Positions 10,318-19,436 of a DNA stretch of 64,000 nucleotides are shown here, piece after piece. A model generated the notes under the pieces. It had not been told where the DNA came from, did not search any database, and saw only the letters and a list, made by a program, of their open reading frames with translations. This DNA comes from Marinobacter panjinensis (GTDB lineage Bacteria; Pseudomonadota; Gammaproteobacteria; Pseudomonadales; Oleiphilaceae): contig NZ_SZYH01000001.1 of the NCBI RefSeq assembly GCF_005298175.1, positions 3,494,274 to 3,558,273 of the forward strand. The letters run 5' to 3'. The position numbers and the translations under genes were made by a program. Position 1 is the stretch's first letter. Each line of letters begins with the position of its first letter.

Positions 10318-10773
10318 CTAAAAAGGATGGCGGCGGATGGCCGTCGCCGCGCGTCGAATGGCATCGGCGTGTTTTTCTTCAACAGCCAGTCTTTCACGGT
10401 CCATCTTTTCTACGAATCTGGTTTCTGTTTCCTGGCGCGTCCGGTGCGTAGGCATATGCTGGATCAGGTCATGCACTTCCTGAAAAATCCGGAAAGGCGG
10501 CTGCTCGAGCAGCTCCGGGGCCACATGCTCCAGCAGTCCCTTGATGCGTAGGCAGGCCTCAGAGTATTCCATCTGGTCCTCTTCCACTGCCATTGCCAGA
10601 ACCCGGATACTTTCCACCATGCTTTCCCGGCGTTCCTTCTGAAACGCTTCGGTTTTGGCCTGTCGTTTTTTGCCCTCCTGCAGCGTACGGGACTGGCGAA
10701 GGATAAACGCCACCAGTAAAGCGATAGCCAGCAGGCCGGTGATAATCAGCGTCCATTGAAGCCACGGGGGCAT
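10318..10773 (-). CDS. DUF2489-type membrane-anchored protein
   Basis: This 151-residue protein has one N-terminal membrane helix (about residues 5-25, WTLIITGLLAIALLVAFIL) and a charged, helical cytoplasmic part. The core SIRVLAMAVEEDQMEYSEAC followed by LRIKGLLEHVAPELL is the pattern I associate with DUF2489, of unknown function. GGAG lies about eight bases before the ATG. It starts 20 bases after the stop of the molybdopterin oxidoreductase and is probably in its operon. No function is proposed. Confidence 0.75.
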   Translation of the reverse strand: MPPWLQWTLIITGLLAIALLVAFILRQSRTLQEGKKRQAKTEAFQKERRESMVESIRVLAMAVEEDQMEYSEACLRIKGLLEHVAPELLEQPPFRIFQEVHDLIQHMPTHRTRQETETRFVEKMDRERLAVEEKHADAIRRAATAIRRHPF

Positions 10774-10793
10774 AGGTTTCTCCGTTCAGGGGT

Positions 10794-13088
10794 TCAGGCC
10801 AGTTTGCGCGGGCGCTCCGAGCGCCATACTTTAACATTTACCGTCTGTCCGTTAAGTACGGATGTACCAACCAGCGGATCTGTTTGCTCGTCGCTGATGA
10901 CGTCATTAATGCTGGCCCCGGCGTGTGCAACGGCGACCGACTGCCGGGTACCTTCACGATGGTGGCCCCAGCCATGGGGCACCGAGACCACACCTGCCAT
11001 GATGTCGTCAGTAATTTCCACAGGCAATACAATCTTGCCGGCAGGCGAAGCAACCTCGGCCGAATCACCGGCCTGAAGCCCGCAACGGGAGGCGTCCTGA
11101 GGGTGCATCATCAGGGTACAGCGCTCTTTGCCTTTTACCAACCGCTGGCTATTGTGCATCCAGGAATTGTTGCTGCGAACGTGCCGGCGCCCGATCAATA
11201 ACAGTCCGTCCGCCGGTGGGGCAGGCAGCAGGGCGTGCAGGCGGTCCAGATCCTGCAGGTAGCGGCGCGGCGCCAGGTTGACCTTGCCATCACGGGTAAA
11301 CAGCCGACCAGGCATACAGGGGCGCAGCGGGCCCAGGTCTACCCCGTTGGGCAGCTGTTTCAGAGCATTGATCGAAAGCCCCTTGGGCAGATCCTGCCAG
11401 TGCCGGTTCAGCGGACTGAGTTTCGCAAGGCCGCGCAGAGGGTGGCGCTCCGGGAGAATGTCCATGACCAGGTCAATAGCCGGTTGTACCAGGCCACGGA
11501 CACGGCCAATGTCGGCGCCGTAGGGTCCGGCACGCAGCATCATGTCGAGTATCGGGTCTGGCCCGATCTGCTTGAACGCACGCCAGCCCATTTCCGCTCG
11601 CACCTGCAGCCGACCGCCTTTGCGTTTTTTCTCCAGACGATGGGCAAGTTCCAGCAGTATCTGCCAGTCGTGGCGGGTATCCTTGCCGGCATCGAACAGG
11701 GCGGGGCTGTACTTGGCGGTGTTACGGACGGCGAACATGCTGAAAATGAGGTCGTAGTGACTGCGTTCAAGACCTGCGGTTGGCGGCAGTATGACATCTG
11801 CATGGCGGGTGGTTTCGTTGAGGTAGTAATCCACCGATACCATAAAATCCAGCCCGCTGAAGGCCTCATCAAGACGGGCACCGTTAGGGCTGGAGAGTAC
11901 CGGGTTACCAGCCACGGTTACGAACGCACGGATCTGGCCTTCGCCGGGAGTCAGTATTTCGTCTGCCATGGTGCTGGAGGGGTATTCACCGCCAAACTCG
12001 GGCAATTTCTTCACCCGGCTGAACCGCTTGGCAAAATGCCCGCTCTGGCCGGCCATGCCGCCGAGGGCAACAAGATCGATCGCCGGCTGGGTGAACATCA
12101 CGCCCCCGGTGCTGTCGAGTTTGCCCGTGAGAATGTTCAGTACATAGGCGAGCCAGGTGGCGACGCCGCCAAAGGCCTGGGTGCTGGTGCCCATGCGGGT
12201 GTAAAGGGCGGCCCTTTGTGTAGTGGCGAGCTGGCGGGCCAGGTTACGGATGTCCGCCGCTGGCATGCCGGTCTGCTCAGTTACCGCTTCCGGCGTGAAG
12301 CCCAGGGAAGCCAGCCGAATCAGATCTACATCTTTGGTAAAGGGTTCCGCATGGCCGAGGTTGACCAGGTTCTCTTCGAACAGGGTGTGCACCATCGCCA
12401 TCAACAACAGGGCGTCGGTACCGGGCCGGATAAAGTGAAATTCGTCGGCGAGCTTGCCGGTTTCAGTGCGGCGCGGATCCACCACCACCATTTTACCACC
12501 GCGGCTTTTCAAGGCCTTCAGCCGGCCGCGGAAGTCCGGAACCGTCATCAGGCTGCCATTGGAAGCCATGGGATTGGCACCGATGCAGATAAACAGATCG
12601 GTCCGGTCTATATCCGGGATGGGAAACAGGATCTGGTGCCCGAACATTTCGAGGCTGGCCAGCATATGAGGCAACTGGTCGTTGGAGGTAGCGGAAAAGC
12701 GGTTCTGGGTGCCCAATGCCCGCAGGAACGGCATGGTTGCCACCAGCGAGCCGTGGTTGTGAACGTTGGGATTGCCCAGGTAGGCGCCAATGCTGTTGCG
12801 GCCGTGTTCCTTGCGCACGCGGTGCAGGCGGTCTGCCACCAGGTCAAAGGCGTCGTCCCAATCCATTTCCTGCCAGCCGTCGGCCGTTTTGCGTACCGGT
12901 TTGCGTAACCGTTCAGGGTCTTCGTGAAGGTCCTGCAGCGCTACCGCCTTGGGGCAGATATGGCCATGGCTTAACGGGTCGTCCTCGTCGCCCTTGATGG
13001 AGGCGATATGGCCATCCTTTACCTCGATCGCAACGCCACACATGGCTTCACACAGGTGGCAGGTACGAAAGTGGGTGCCGTTTTCCAT
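10794..13088 (-). CDS. Molybdopterin-dependent oxidoreductase (formate dehydrogenase-like)
   Basis: The 764-residue protein belongs to the DMSO reductase/formate dehydrogenase superfamily. Its N-terminus has a [4Fe-4S] site, C10-x2-C13-x3-C17 then C45 (GHICPKA). Cofactor-binding segments include ICIGANPMASNGSL, VVVDPRRTETGKLAD and GLERSHYDLIF. The C-terminal domain binds the second pterin (RRHVRSNNSWMHNS). There is no twin-arginine signal, so it is likely cytoplasmic. The position where such enzymes carry Cys, SeCys or Ser as molybdenum ligand is not obvious. The ATG at 13088 has GGAGAG upstream; a longer frame would run through the REP-like repeat. Substrate is unknown. Confidence 0.85.
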   Translation of the reverse strand: MENGTHFRTCHLCEAMCGVAIEVKDGHIASIKGDEDDPLSHGHICPKAVALQDLHEDPERLRKPVRKTADGWQEMDWDDAFDLVADRLHRVRKEHGRNSIGAYLGNPNVHNHGSLVATMPFLRALGTQNRFSATSNDQLPHMLASLEMFGHQILFPIPDIDRTDLFICIGANPMASNGSLMTVPDFRGRLKALKSRGGKMVVVDPRRTETGKLADEFHFIRPGTDALLLMAMVHTLFEENLVNLGHAEPFTKDVDLIRLASLGFTPEAVTEQTGMPAADIRNLARQLATTQRAALYTRMGTSTQAFGGVATWLAYVLNILTGKLDSTGGVMFTQPAIDLVALGGMAGQSGHFAKRFSRVKKLPEFGGEYPSSTMADEILTPGEGQIRAFVTVAGNPVLSSPNGARLDEAFSGLDFMVSVDYYLNETTRHADVILPPTAGLERSHYDLIFSMFAVRNTAKYSPALFDAGKDTRHDWQILLELAHRLEKKRKGGRLQVRAEMGWRAFKQIGPDPILDMMLRAGPYGADIGRVRGLVQPAIDLVMDILPERHPLRGLAKLSPLNRHWQDLPKGLSINALKQLPNGVDLGPLRPCMPGRLFTRDGKVNLAPRRYLQDLDRLHALLPAPPADGLLLIGRRHVRSNNSWMHNSQRLVKGKERCTLMMHPQDASRCGLQAGDSAEVASPAGKIVLPVEITDDIMAGVVSVPHGWGHHREGTRQSVAVAHAGASINDVISDEQTDPLVGTSVLNGQTVNVKVWRSERPRKLA

Positions 13089-13132
13089 GGGTCTCTCTCC
13101 AAACTGGTTTTTATTGTCTTGCTCTGAGCATG

Positions 13133-13238
13133 GCCAAACGGGGACGGTGTTCCGAAACACGCTGTGAATACGTCCCTGTACGCTCGGGCTCCGCCATCCC
13201 TGGCTCCGCACGGTTTCGGAACACCGTCCCCGCTTGGC
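13133..13238. repeat. REP-like inverted pair
   Basis: A 26-base arm at 13133-13158 (core GGGGACGGTGTTCCGAA) and its reverse complement at 13213-13238 match at 25 of 26 positions and enclose 54 bases. The intervening DNA has smaller repeats (GCTCCGCC and GCTCCGC). The layout is that of a REP doublet (BIME), extragenic elements mobilised by RAYT transposases. No RAYT gene is in the window. Confidence 0.7.
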
Positions 13239-13326
13239 CCCGGACTTGGGAGTTAGTTTCAACAGGCAACCAGATTAGCAGGAAATTCAGGCGAGGGGAA
13301 AACCGGTTTTTGGCTTTACCGGCCAT

Positions 13327-13351
13327 AAAAAAGGCCAGCCCGAAGGCTGGC
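13327..13351 (-). terminator. Intrinsic terminator after the Ig-like lipoprotein gene
   Basis: GCCAGCC and GGCTGGC form a 7-bp stem with a four-base loop, followed on the minus strand by TTTTTT. It lies 21 bases beyond the stop codon at 13373. Confidence 0.85.
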
Positions 13352-13372
13352 GATAAGTAGCGGAGCCTGAAG

Positions 13373-16300
13373 TTAGTACTCTGCTGGAATTTCTTTTATG
13401 GGGTTGGATATGAAGTTGAGATACAAGCCGTGATATGGAATTTCCAGCGGCAGCTTCACTGCTGACCCATCTCCGTTGCTGAACTCATCACAGGAATCGG
13501 TGCCAGTTCCAGTGAAGATGCCGCCAAGGCAGCTTACCAGGCCGAGGAAGGTCGTGGTTGCATCGCTACTGCCCGCAACCACAACGTTTATCGCAGGATT
13601 TTGCTCATTGATATTTCTTTGCTCGATTTGCATTCGGCCGTCATCGAAGAAGCGAATATCTCCCTCAAGCTCCAGGGTAAAAGGATAGCTGAACAGGTTG
13701 TGTGCCAGCAGATCCAGTTCCCCTAGTGGAAGATGGAGGTTCGGCGCATCGAGCATCAGGCGGGCTGTGGTTTCAAATTGCGGTTGTCCATCATCGCCCT
13801 CGGAAATATAGCCCTCAATCAGCCCCAGCGGGTTGTCTTCTGTTTTCTCTTGATACCGCATTCTCAATACCTGCGGGCCAGTAGAAGACTCGGAGGGGCT
13901 GCCGGCGAGGTTATAGAATACGGTTGCCGGTGAGGTAACAAGTAATGTGGGATAAAGCAGAACTTTAACCCTTCCAGTTTTTTCTCCGGTTTCCGGATCA
14001 ATCTCAGGCCCAACAACTTCAGTGTTCAGTCCGTAGGTCTGATAGATAAATTTATTGTCAGGGCAGTCATCGGCGTTCTCATAATTGCACCCAACCCTTG
14101 CATTGGGTTCGCTTCCGCCATCGTTTCCAAGAACGGTGGCGTTGCGTGCCATGGCGAGGCGCGAGGCATTAGGCGGTGTCACGTAGTGATCAAGTTCCAT
14201 ACCCTCGGCATCCCTGGCAAACTCGAAATCGAATGATTCAAAGGCATCAATCTCGTAGTTTGAATTGGCGTCCCTGATCGGCAGATTTCGCAAGGGTGTG
14301 AATACGGTATCCACCTTCGCCTGTCCGCGAAAGAAAATTTCCAGTGACTCACTTCCATTGCCCGTTGGGCTTAGCAAATGTGAAGCGGCGAAGGCCTTGC
14401 CGTTTTCGCCGCAAATGACCCTGGAACAGTCGGCTGAGCTCTCATCCCCGGTTTCTGGGTCACCGAATTGATCAGAGACCAGGGTATACCTGTACAGTGT
14501 GCCTTCCTCCCATGGTTTCTCCGGGTAGAAGCGGATACGTTGATTGTTTTTCTCAATCCTTCCCAAAACTGTTTCAACGCGATTACCTGAGCCATCGACC
14601 TCCTCGACAATGAATGTGGAATCATTAATTGTGTCCAGATCCATGGATTGCGAGAACACGACCACTATAGGTCTGTCTGCGGGCAGGGTCGTGACTGGCA
14701 GGCGATCCCGTTCGCGATCCTCTGGCAAATCGCTACCGGCTTCAGAAAGCTTATCTTTGCAATAGCCGTGATCGCCATTTTCTCCGAGGTCGCGATCAGT
14801 GGTTATGCAGGGGAATCCTGGGTAGGTTGTCAGTGCAAACGGCGATTGTTGGGTTACTGGCTCACTTCCATCATCAATTTGGGGTAGCGAGAAGCTCAGT
14901 ATTTGTGAAGTGGCACCATTGCCGACCAAGTCTGTCAGTGCGTTGTCGATCTGCACGGTATAAGCCACCCCGTGCTTAAGCCCACCTTCCGGGTTCAGTA
15001 TCAGAGCTGTGCCGTCCAGTTTTGCTTTGAGCGAGCCGTTACCCGTGGTCAGCGGGTTGCCACCTTCATCCAGTACAATACCGTCGGCGATGGATTCCGC
15101 GTCCAGCGGCTCATCAAAGTTCAGCACCACAGGATCACCCGGGCGCTGCATGTCCTGGCGGGTAGGAGGCACCGCATTTTCCGGCCCCGGCATCCAGCTC
15201 ACAAGCTGCGGGCCGGTGGTGTCCGCCAGTTCCTTATCGCGCTGGTCTGCGGCGTTGAGGGCGGATGTGGAATCGGTCGCGGCCTCGATGCGGAAAGCGA
15301 TGGTGGAGTCGGTGAATTCCTGGCCCAGCAGGTTGGGTTCAACCATGCCGATGGCATCGATGGTCAGCACGCCGTCTTCCACAATGGCGATACCGGTAAG
15401 CTCCACGCCGAGCAGGTCCTGTGACAGGGAGGCGTTTGGCTGTGCCTCTTCCGTATTCATGGAGACGTCCATGAACAGTTTGACGTGGCGTGGGGCGTTC
15501 ATGTCATCGGTATAGGGATTGGGCATCAGATAACCGGTTGCGTCCGACAGCATGGTGACTTTGATGTTGCCGGTCTGCTGCATCTCGCCGGTGGCCGGGT
15601 CGATGACGGGCACGCTACCGTTTATCTTCACATCCAGGCTGCTGCTGTTCAGCACGCTGCCTTTTGGCACCCGCAGGGGCAGGGGCTCATCGGCTTCGAA
15701 AGCGGGAGCATAGGCCAGTTCCGCAAACAGACCGCCGGTTTGCTGCGATGGCCCGGCGATGCCCTGCAATACCGAGTTCAGGGTAACGCCATTGATGAGT
15801 TGGCCATTGAGCCGGGAACGGCGGGCGCTGGCCTCGTCTTCACCGGCACCCAGTCCGGAATCGATAACTTGCTGGAAAAGCACAACAGTAGGGCTGGTGT
15901 CCCGTGGGGTTACTTCTTCGGTGAATTCGCCCAGGGTATCACCATGGAGTCCTGGCAGATTACGGACAGAAACGGTATAGGTCTCGCCGGAATTCAGAAC
16001 GTCGTCTTCACGGCCACACAGTTGCGGGCTGTCAGCCAGGCACGGGTCGATGGTGATGTAGCGGCCATTGACCAGTACCGTTGCCGGTACTGTCTCGCCA
16101 TTGCCGTCCTTGAGCTCAATGATCCCACCTTGCTCTTTCCACTCAGGGTGTACCGCCTGAGTCAGGCGCAGTCGGAATGTGGAAAAATTCATTGGTTTGA
16201 ACGTGTTGTTCGCGGACGGAATCATCTCCGCTACGGCGAACCCGGTATCAAGATTATCCAGGGCGGCGATACCACTGAGGGCTCCACGGGTCGTGAACTG

Positions 16301-16696
16301 GATGCCCTCAGCATCAATAGCGTTCGGTGTGCCGATCAGACGACCACCCTCTGCTTCGAGCTCTTCGCTGAACTCAATGGTGTATTCGGTGCCCGGGCGC
16401 AGCATTCCATCCGGTGAGATCGTCAGGCTTCGCCCCTGATCAACACTCTCTGTCGAGAAGCCCACCTCGGTACTGCCATCGGTAATGCGTATTTTTCCGG
16501 CTACGTCGTTGTCGCTGAGGGCATTGGAGAATCTCAATACCAGATCGGCCTTCGGGCTGACCTCACTCTGCCCGTCTGCCGGATAGGAGTAGACGACGGA
16601 GCCCGGTTTGGCGGGCTTGTTGACTGTCTGTTCATCACCCCCGCAGGCCGCAAGCAGCATGGCGGGTATCAGTGCCAGTGTCTTATTGTATTTCAT
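13373..16696 (-). CDS. Large Ig-like domain lipoprotein
   Basis: The 1107-residue protein starts with a lipoprotein signal ending LLAAC (lipidated Cys18). It then carries repeated Ig-like modules of the Big_5/SbsA type. Examples are YSYPADGQSEVSPKADLVLR near residue 37, FDEPLDAESIADGIVLDEGG near residue 530, and VVFSQSMDLDTINDSTFIVE further on. The tail is acidic and not obviously enzymatic. It is probably anchored in the outer membrane. Only 13 bases separate it from the upstream FadL-type porin gene, so the two form an operon. Such pairs suggest handling of hydrophobic compounds at the surface, but that is inference. Confidence 0.82.
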   Translation of the reverse strand: MKYNKTLALIPAMLLAACGGDEQTVNKPAKPGSVVYSYPADGQSEVSPKADLVLRFSNALSDNDVAGKIRITDGSTEVGFSTESVDQGRSLTISPDGMLRPGTEYTIEFSEELEAEGGRLIGTPNAIDAEGIQFTTRGALSGIAALDNLDTGFAVAEMIPSANNTFKPMNFSTFRLRLTQAVHPEWKEQGGIIELKDGNGETVPATVLVNGRYITIDPCLADSPQLCGREDDVLNSGETYTVSVRNLPGLHGDTLGEFTEEVTPRDTSPTVVLFQQVIDSGLGAGEDEASARRSRLNGQLINGVTLNSVLQGIAGPSQQTGGLFAELAYAPAFEADEPLPLRVPKGSVLNSSSLDVKINGSVPVIDPATGEMQQTGNIKVTMLSDATGYLMPNPYTDDMNAPRHVKLFMDVSMNTEEAQPNASLSQDLLGVELTGIAIVEDGVLTIDAIGMVEPNLLGQEFTDSTIAFRIEAATDSTSALNAADQRDKELADTTGPQLVSWMPGPENAVPPTRQDMQRPGDPVVLNFDEPLDAESIADGIVLDEGGNPLTTGNGSLKAKLDGTALILNPEGGLKHGVAYTVQIDNALTDLVGNGATSQILSFSLPQIDDGSEPVTQQSPFALTTYPGFPCITTDRDLGENGDHGYCKDKLSEAGSDLPEDRERDRLPVTTLPADRPIVVVFSQSMDLDTINDSTFIVEEVDGSGNRVETVLGRIEKNNQRIRFYPEKPWEEGTLYRYTLVSDQFGDPETGDESSADCSRVICGENGKAFAASHLLSPTGNGSESLEIFFRGQAKVDTVFTPLRNLPIRDANSNYEIDAFESFDFEFARDAEGMELDHYVTPPNASRLAMARNATVLGNDGGSEPNARVGCNYENADDCPDNKFIYQTYGLNTEVVGPEIDPETGEKTGRVKVLLYPTLLVTSPATVFYNLAGSPSESSTGPQVLRMRYQEKTEDNPLGLIEGYISEGDDGQPQFETTARLMLDAPNLHLPLGELDLLAHNLFSYPFTLELEGDIRFFDDGRMQIEQRNINEQNPAINVVVAGSSDATTTFLGLVSCLGGIFTGTGTDSCDEFSNGDGSAVKLPLEIPYHGLYLNFISNPIKEIPAEY

Positions 16697-16709
16697 GGCA
16701 AGCCTCTCC

Positions 16710-18047
16710 TCAGAACTTCAGGGTGATGGAGCCGCTGATTACATGAATATCACCGTCGGCAGTTGTTTGGCGTTCGTTGCCGTCAAAGTCGACGATGGTG
16801 AAATCCCGATCCTGCAACTGCTGGTACTGGTAACCAATATCCAGCCGCACCGGATAAGCCAGCAGACGGGTGCGCTCGTAGGTGGCACTGATACCCAGGC
16901 CGGCCACGATCTTGTCGGTGTCCAGATAGTTAAGCTCGGGGTTGCGGGTGGTTTTCAGGGGAGACTCTTCGTAAGCCAGGCCGCCGCGGAGGGCAAAATT
17001 ACGGCTTAACTGGTATTCGGCGCCGATGCGGGGAACCAGGGTGTCGTCGAATCCGATGCGGTTGCCGGCACTGACATTCTCCTGGTCCTTGATGCTGTCG
17101 CCGGCGAATTCGTCTTCCAGTTCCGACCAGTTCTGCTGCTCGACGCTGCCACCGACACGCCAGCCGTCTCCTTTATATTGGGTGCCAATGGCGATGGTTT
17201 CGGGCTGGAAAGAATCAATAGTGGCAACCGCGAGGCTCAGGCCCGGATCCGGAATGGTCTGGGTAACAATGATGTTGGAGTCAACCGACGTGGAAGCGGA
17301 GGACTTGGTGCGGTAGGTCAGCGCCGATTCCCAGCCATCCAGAAAGCAACCGCTGTCAGGGCAGAAGGTATCGCCCCACTTGATGGTGGTGCCAAGAATG
17401 GACTTCAGGGAAGGTTCAGCGTTAACCGCAAGCCGCTCGCGGCTGGTTTCCCCGCCAAGCGTGGACACTGCGTCCAGTTGTGCGGCCGCTTCCAGAGTCA
17501 CGCGTACCGAAAAACCACCCGAAATGCCACGCCAGAGCGGGGTGGCACCGCCGATATTCAGGAACAGAGGCTCCTTGCCATATTGCAGGTACTGGCCGGT
17601 TTCAGAGGTTTCGGAAGAGAAGGCCAGCATCTCTTTGCCATATTTCTCAACACCGGCAATAAAGCCGAGGTAAATCGGGTGCTTGAAACGGGTCAGCGAG
17701 GCAAGGTTGGTTTTCATCCCGATCAGCACATGTTGGCTCGGTGAGTTCGAGACGATATCGCCGTCTGCATCAGACCGGCTGGAGCGCAGCTCCTGCTCCG
17801 CATGAAGAATGCCACCAGTGAGCTCGCCGCGCTCGTCGCTGGTCAGGTAAGACGGGTTGTAATAAGTAGCCGATACCTGATCGTTGAACATGGACAGTGA
17901 CTGAGCGGTTGCAACATCCACGGGCATAACGCCGTAGGTAGTGCCCAGGTTGCCCATACTGGCAGAGGCGCTAAATGAAAAGCCGGCAGTGGCGGCTGCT
18001 ACGGCGAGCGTCAAAGCGCGCAGAGAAAAATGGGGGGTCGGGACCAT
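16710..18047 (-). CDS. OmpP1/FadL-type outer membrane protein
   Basis: The 445-residue product has a signal peptide (residues 1-29, cut after SASA) and many amphipathic beta strands, and it ends in phenylalanine as outer membrane barrels do. The mature N-terminus (GTTYGVMPVDVATAQSLSMF, then NDQVSATYYNPSYL) resembles the FadL hatch and its conserved NPA-like motif. FadL proteins admit long-chain fatty acids, alkanes or aromatics. GGAG lies nine bases before the ATG. The Ig-like lipoprotein gene follows after 13 bases. The cargo cannot be read from the sequence. Confidence 0.85.
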   Translation of the reverse strand: MVPTPHFSLRALTLAVAAATAGFSFSASASMGNLGTTYGVMPVDVATAQSLSMFNDQVSATYYNPSYLTSDERGELTGGILHAEQELRSSRSDADGDIVSNSPSQHVLIGMKTNLASLTRFKHPIYLGFIAGVEKYGKEMLAFSSETSETGQYLQYGKEPLFLNIGGATPLWRGISGGFSVRVTLEAAAQLDAVSTLGGETSRERLAVNAEPSLKSILGTTIKWGDTFCPDSGCFLDGWESALTYRTKSSASTSVDSNIIVTQTIPDPGLSLAVATIDSFQPETIAIGTQYKGDGWRVGGSVEQQNWSELEDEFAGDSIKDQENVSAGNRIGFDDTLVPRIGAEYQLSRNFALRGGLAYEESPLKTTRNPELNYLDTDKIVAGLGISATYERTRLLAYPVRLDIGYQYQQLQDRDFTIVDFDGNERQTTADGDIHVISGSITLKF

Positions 18048-18380
18048 GAAACATACTCCATTCGTTGGTCTTGTTATTGATCTTCGCCATGCACCGGAGA
18101 GGTGACAGGGCTGACAACCATTGTTGGTACGTTTGTTCGAAAAGCAGTGTAGTGATCTTGTCTTATCGGGACGTTGGCTTTCTTGACAGCTTTTGATGTC
18201 GGAATGACCACTTGCCAGTGAAAGATGGTTTAAAAATGACGGAAATACAGAGTCTTATCAGGCCGGAAAGTGTTTTTTCTGTTACGGGGAGTTGTGAGCG
18301 GTTGCAGGTTTTGGCGCTGACGAAAAAGGCCCCGGTTGGGGGCCTTCAGGAAGAGCGGCAGAATAAAGCGCGCTGTTGTG
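18048..18380. other. Intergenic region between FadL-type and TIGR02647 genes
   Basis: About 330 bases without a credible gene. The right-hand end holds a terminator for the TIGR02647 gene. The rest should contain the promoter of the FadL-type operon, reading leftward, but no hexamer pair stands out. Confidence 0.5.
18323..18346 (-). terminator. Intrinsic terminator after the TIGR02647 gene
   Basis: AAGGCCCC and GGGGCCTT form an 8-bp stem with a five-base loop; the minus-strand side continues into a T run. Confidence 0.8.
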
Positions 18381-18620
18381 TCAGCTGCTGGACAGCACCG
18401 ATAGGACTCTCTGCGCATGCTCCGCTGTTTCGCTACCCAGGCTTGTCAGGTAACCGCCATCCTTCTGAGTGATCAGCCCCTTGGAGTATAGGCGTTCAGC
18501 CGCAGCAACCAACTCCGGTGCTGCCGAATGCTGGTGAACCTTGATGCCTTCCTGCGCGGAAGACAGGTCAAACATGGCAAGCAGGTTGAGTTCATCAATA
18601 TGGTGGGAAGAGAAGGGCAT
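18381..18620 (-). CDS. TIGR02647-type small protein
   Basis: This 79-residue protein has the pattern I recall for the TIGR02647 family of Pseudomonas and relatives: a short N-terminus, then LLAMFDLSSAQEGIKVHQHS, AAERLYSKGLITQKDGGYLT and an SLGSETAEHAQ helix. The family is conserved but has no established function. It has no signal peptide or membrane segment and is likely cytosolic. The ATG at 18620 follows AAGGAAAG on the minus strand. A terminator follows the gene, so it is probably monocistronic. Confidence 0.78.
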   Translation of the reverse strand: MPFSSHHIDELNLLAMFDLSSAQEGIKVHQHSAAPELVAAAERLYSKGLITQKDGGYLTSLGSETAEHAQRVLSVLSSS

Positions 18621-18720
18621 GGTGCTTTCCTTGTGTTATTTTTAACGGGCTTGTACTAGTTGTATACGAAGCCAAAGTATTCGGCAACAACAGCCACGTC
18701 ACCATAGGATGAAGACACGG

Positions 18721-19401
18721 ATGTATACCCTTCATATCGCCAACAAGAATTACTCGTCATGGTCGTTACGGCCCTGGGTTCTGATGAAGGAACTGGGCAT
18801 TGCGTTCGACGAACAGATGGTCGTGTTTGGTGACGAACCGTCCTGGCAGGCATTTCGGCGCCAGTGCCCCAGTGGCAAGGTCCCCTGCCTCATCGACCAG
18901 GACACAACCGTCTGGGACTCTCTGGCAATCATCGAGTACCTGGCGGAGCGGCATGACGATGTCTGGCCTTCGGAGGCCAGGGCCCGTGCCTGGGCCCGCT
19001 GTGCGGCCGCTGAAATGCACTCCGGATTCCAGCCGTTGCGAGATCTTTGCAGCATGAACGTGGGCCTGCGTATCCGCATGAACACTACCAGTGGGAGCCT
19101 GCAAAAGGATATCGACCGGATTGACAGTCTCTGGCTTGATGGTCTGAAGCAGTTTGGTGGCCCCTTTCTGGCTGGTGAACGGTTTACCGCCGTAGACGCT
19201 TTCTTCGCCCCGGTGGTATTCCGGGTGCGCACCTATGGGCTGGACCTGAGCGACGAATCAGCCGCTTACGTGGAGAGAATTCTGGCGTTAGGCAGCATGC
19301 AACAGTGGGAAGCTGAAGCGCTGGCGGAACCCTGGCGGGACGCAGTCCACGAGGACGTCGCGTTCACCGTCGGAACCCTGCTGGCAGACCACCGACAATA
19401 A
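18721..19401 (+). CDS. Glutathione S-transferase family protein
   Basis: The 226-residue protein has a thioredoxin-like N-terminal domain (YTLHIANKNYSSWSLRPWVL) with a serine cluster at the usual glutathione-activating position. It then has GKVPCLIDQDTTVWDSLAII, the cis-proline and glutathione-binding region. An all-helical C-terminal domain follows (RFTAVDAFFAPVVFRVRTYG). The ATG at 18721 is preferred because homologues start at this point; an ATG four codons upstream has its AGG directly against the codon. The CsaA-like gene follows after 35 bases and may be co-transcribed. Substrate unknown. Confidence 0.88.
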   Translation: MYTLHIANKNYSSWSLRPWVLMKELGIAFDEQMVVFGDEPSWQAFRRQCPSGKVPCLIDQDTTVWDSLAIIEYLAERHDDVWPSEARARAWARCAAAEMHSGFQPLRDLCSMNVGLRIRMNTTSGSLQKDIDRIDSLWLDGLKQFGGPFLAGERFTAVDAFFAPVVFRVRTYGLDLSDESAAYVERILALGSMQQWEAEALAEPWRDAVHEDVAFTVGTLLADHRQ

Positions 19402-19436
19402 CCCCATTACTTAACCGGCCCGAGGAAACCCCAGGC

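Noticed and set aside
10268..10321. 17-codon open frame starting ATGAATCCGG
   Set aside because: It has no ribosome binding site and no conservation can be judged; it lies in the trailer of a leftward operon.
11235..12908. 557-codon open frame on the plus strand
   Set aside because: It is antisense to the molybdopterin oxidoreductase and results from codon bias; no domain is recognisable.
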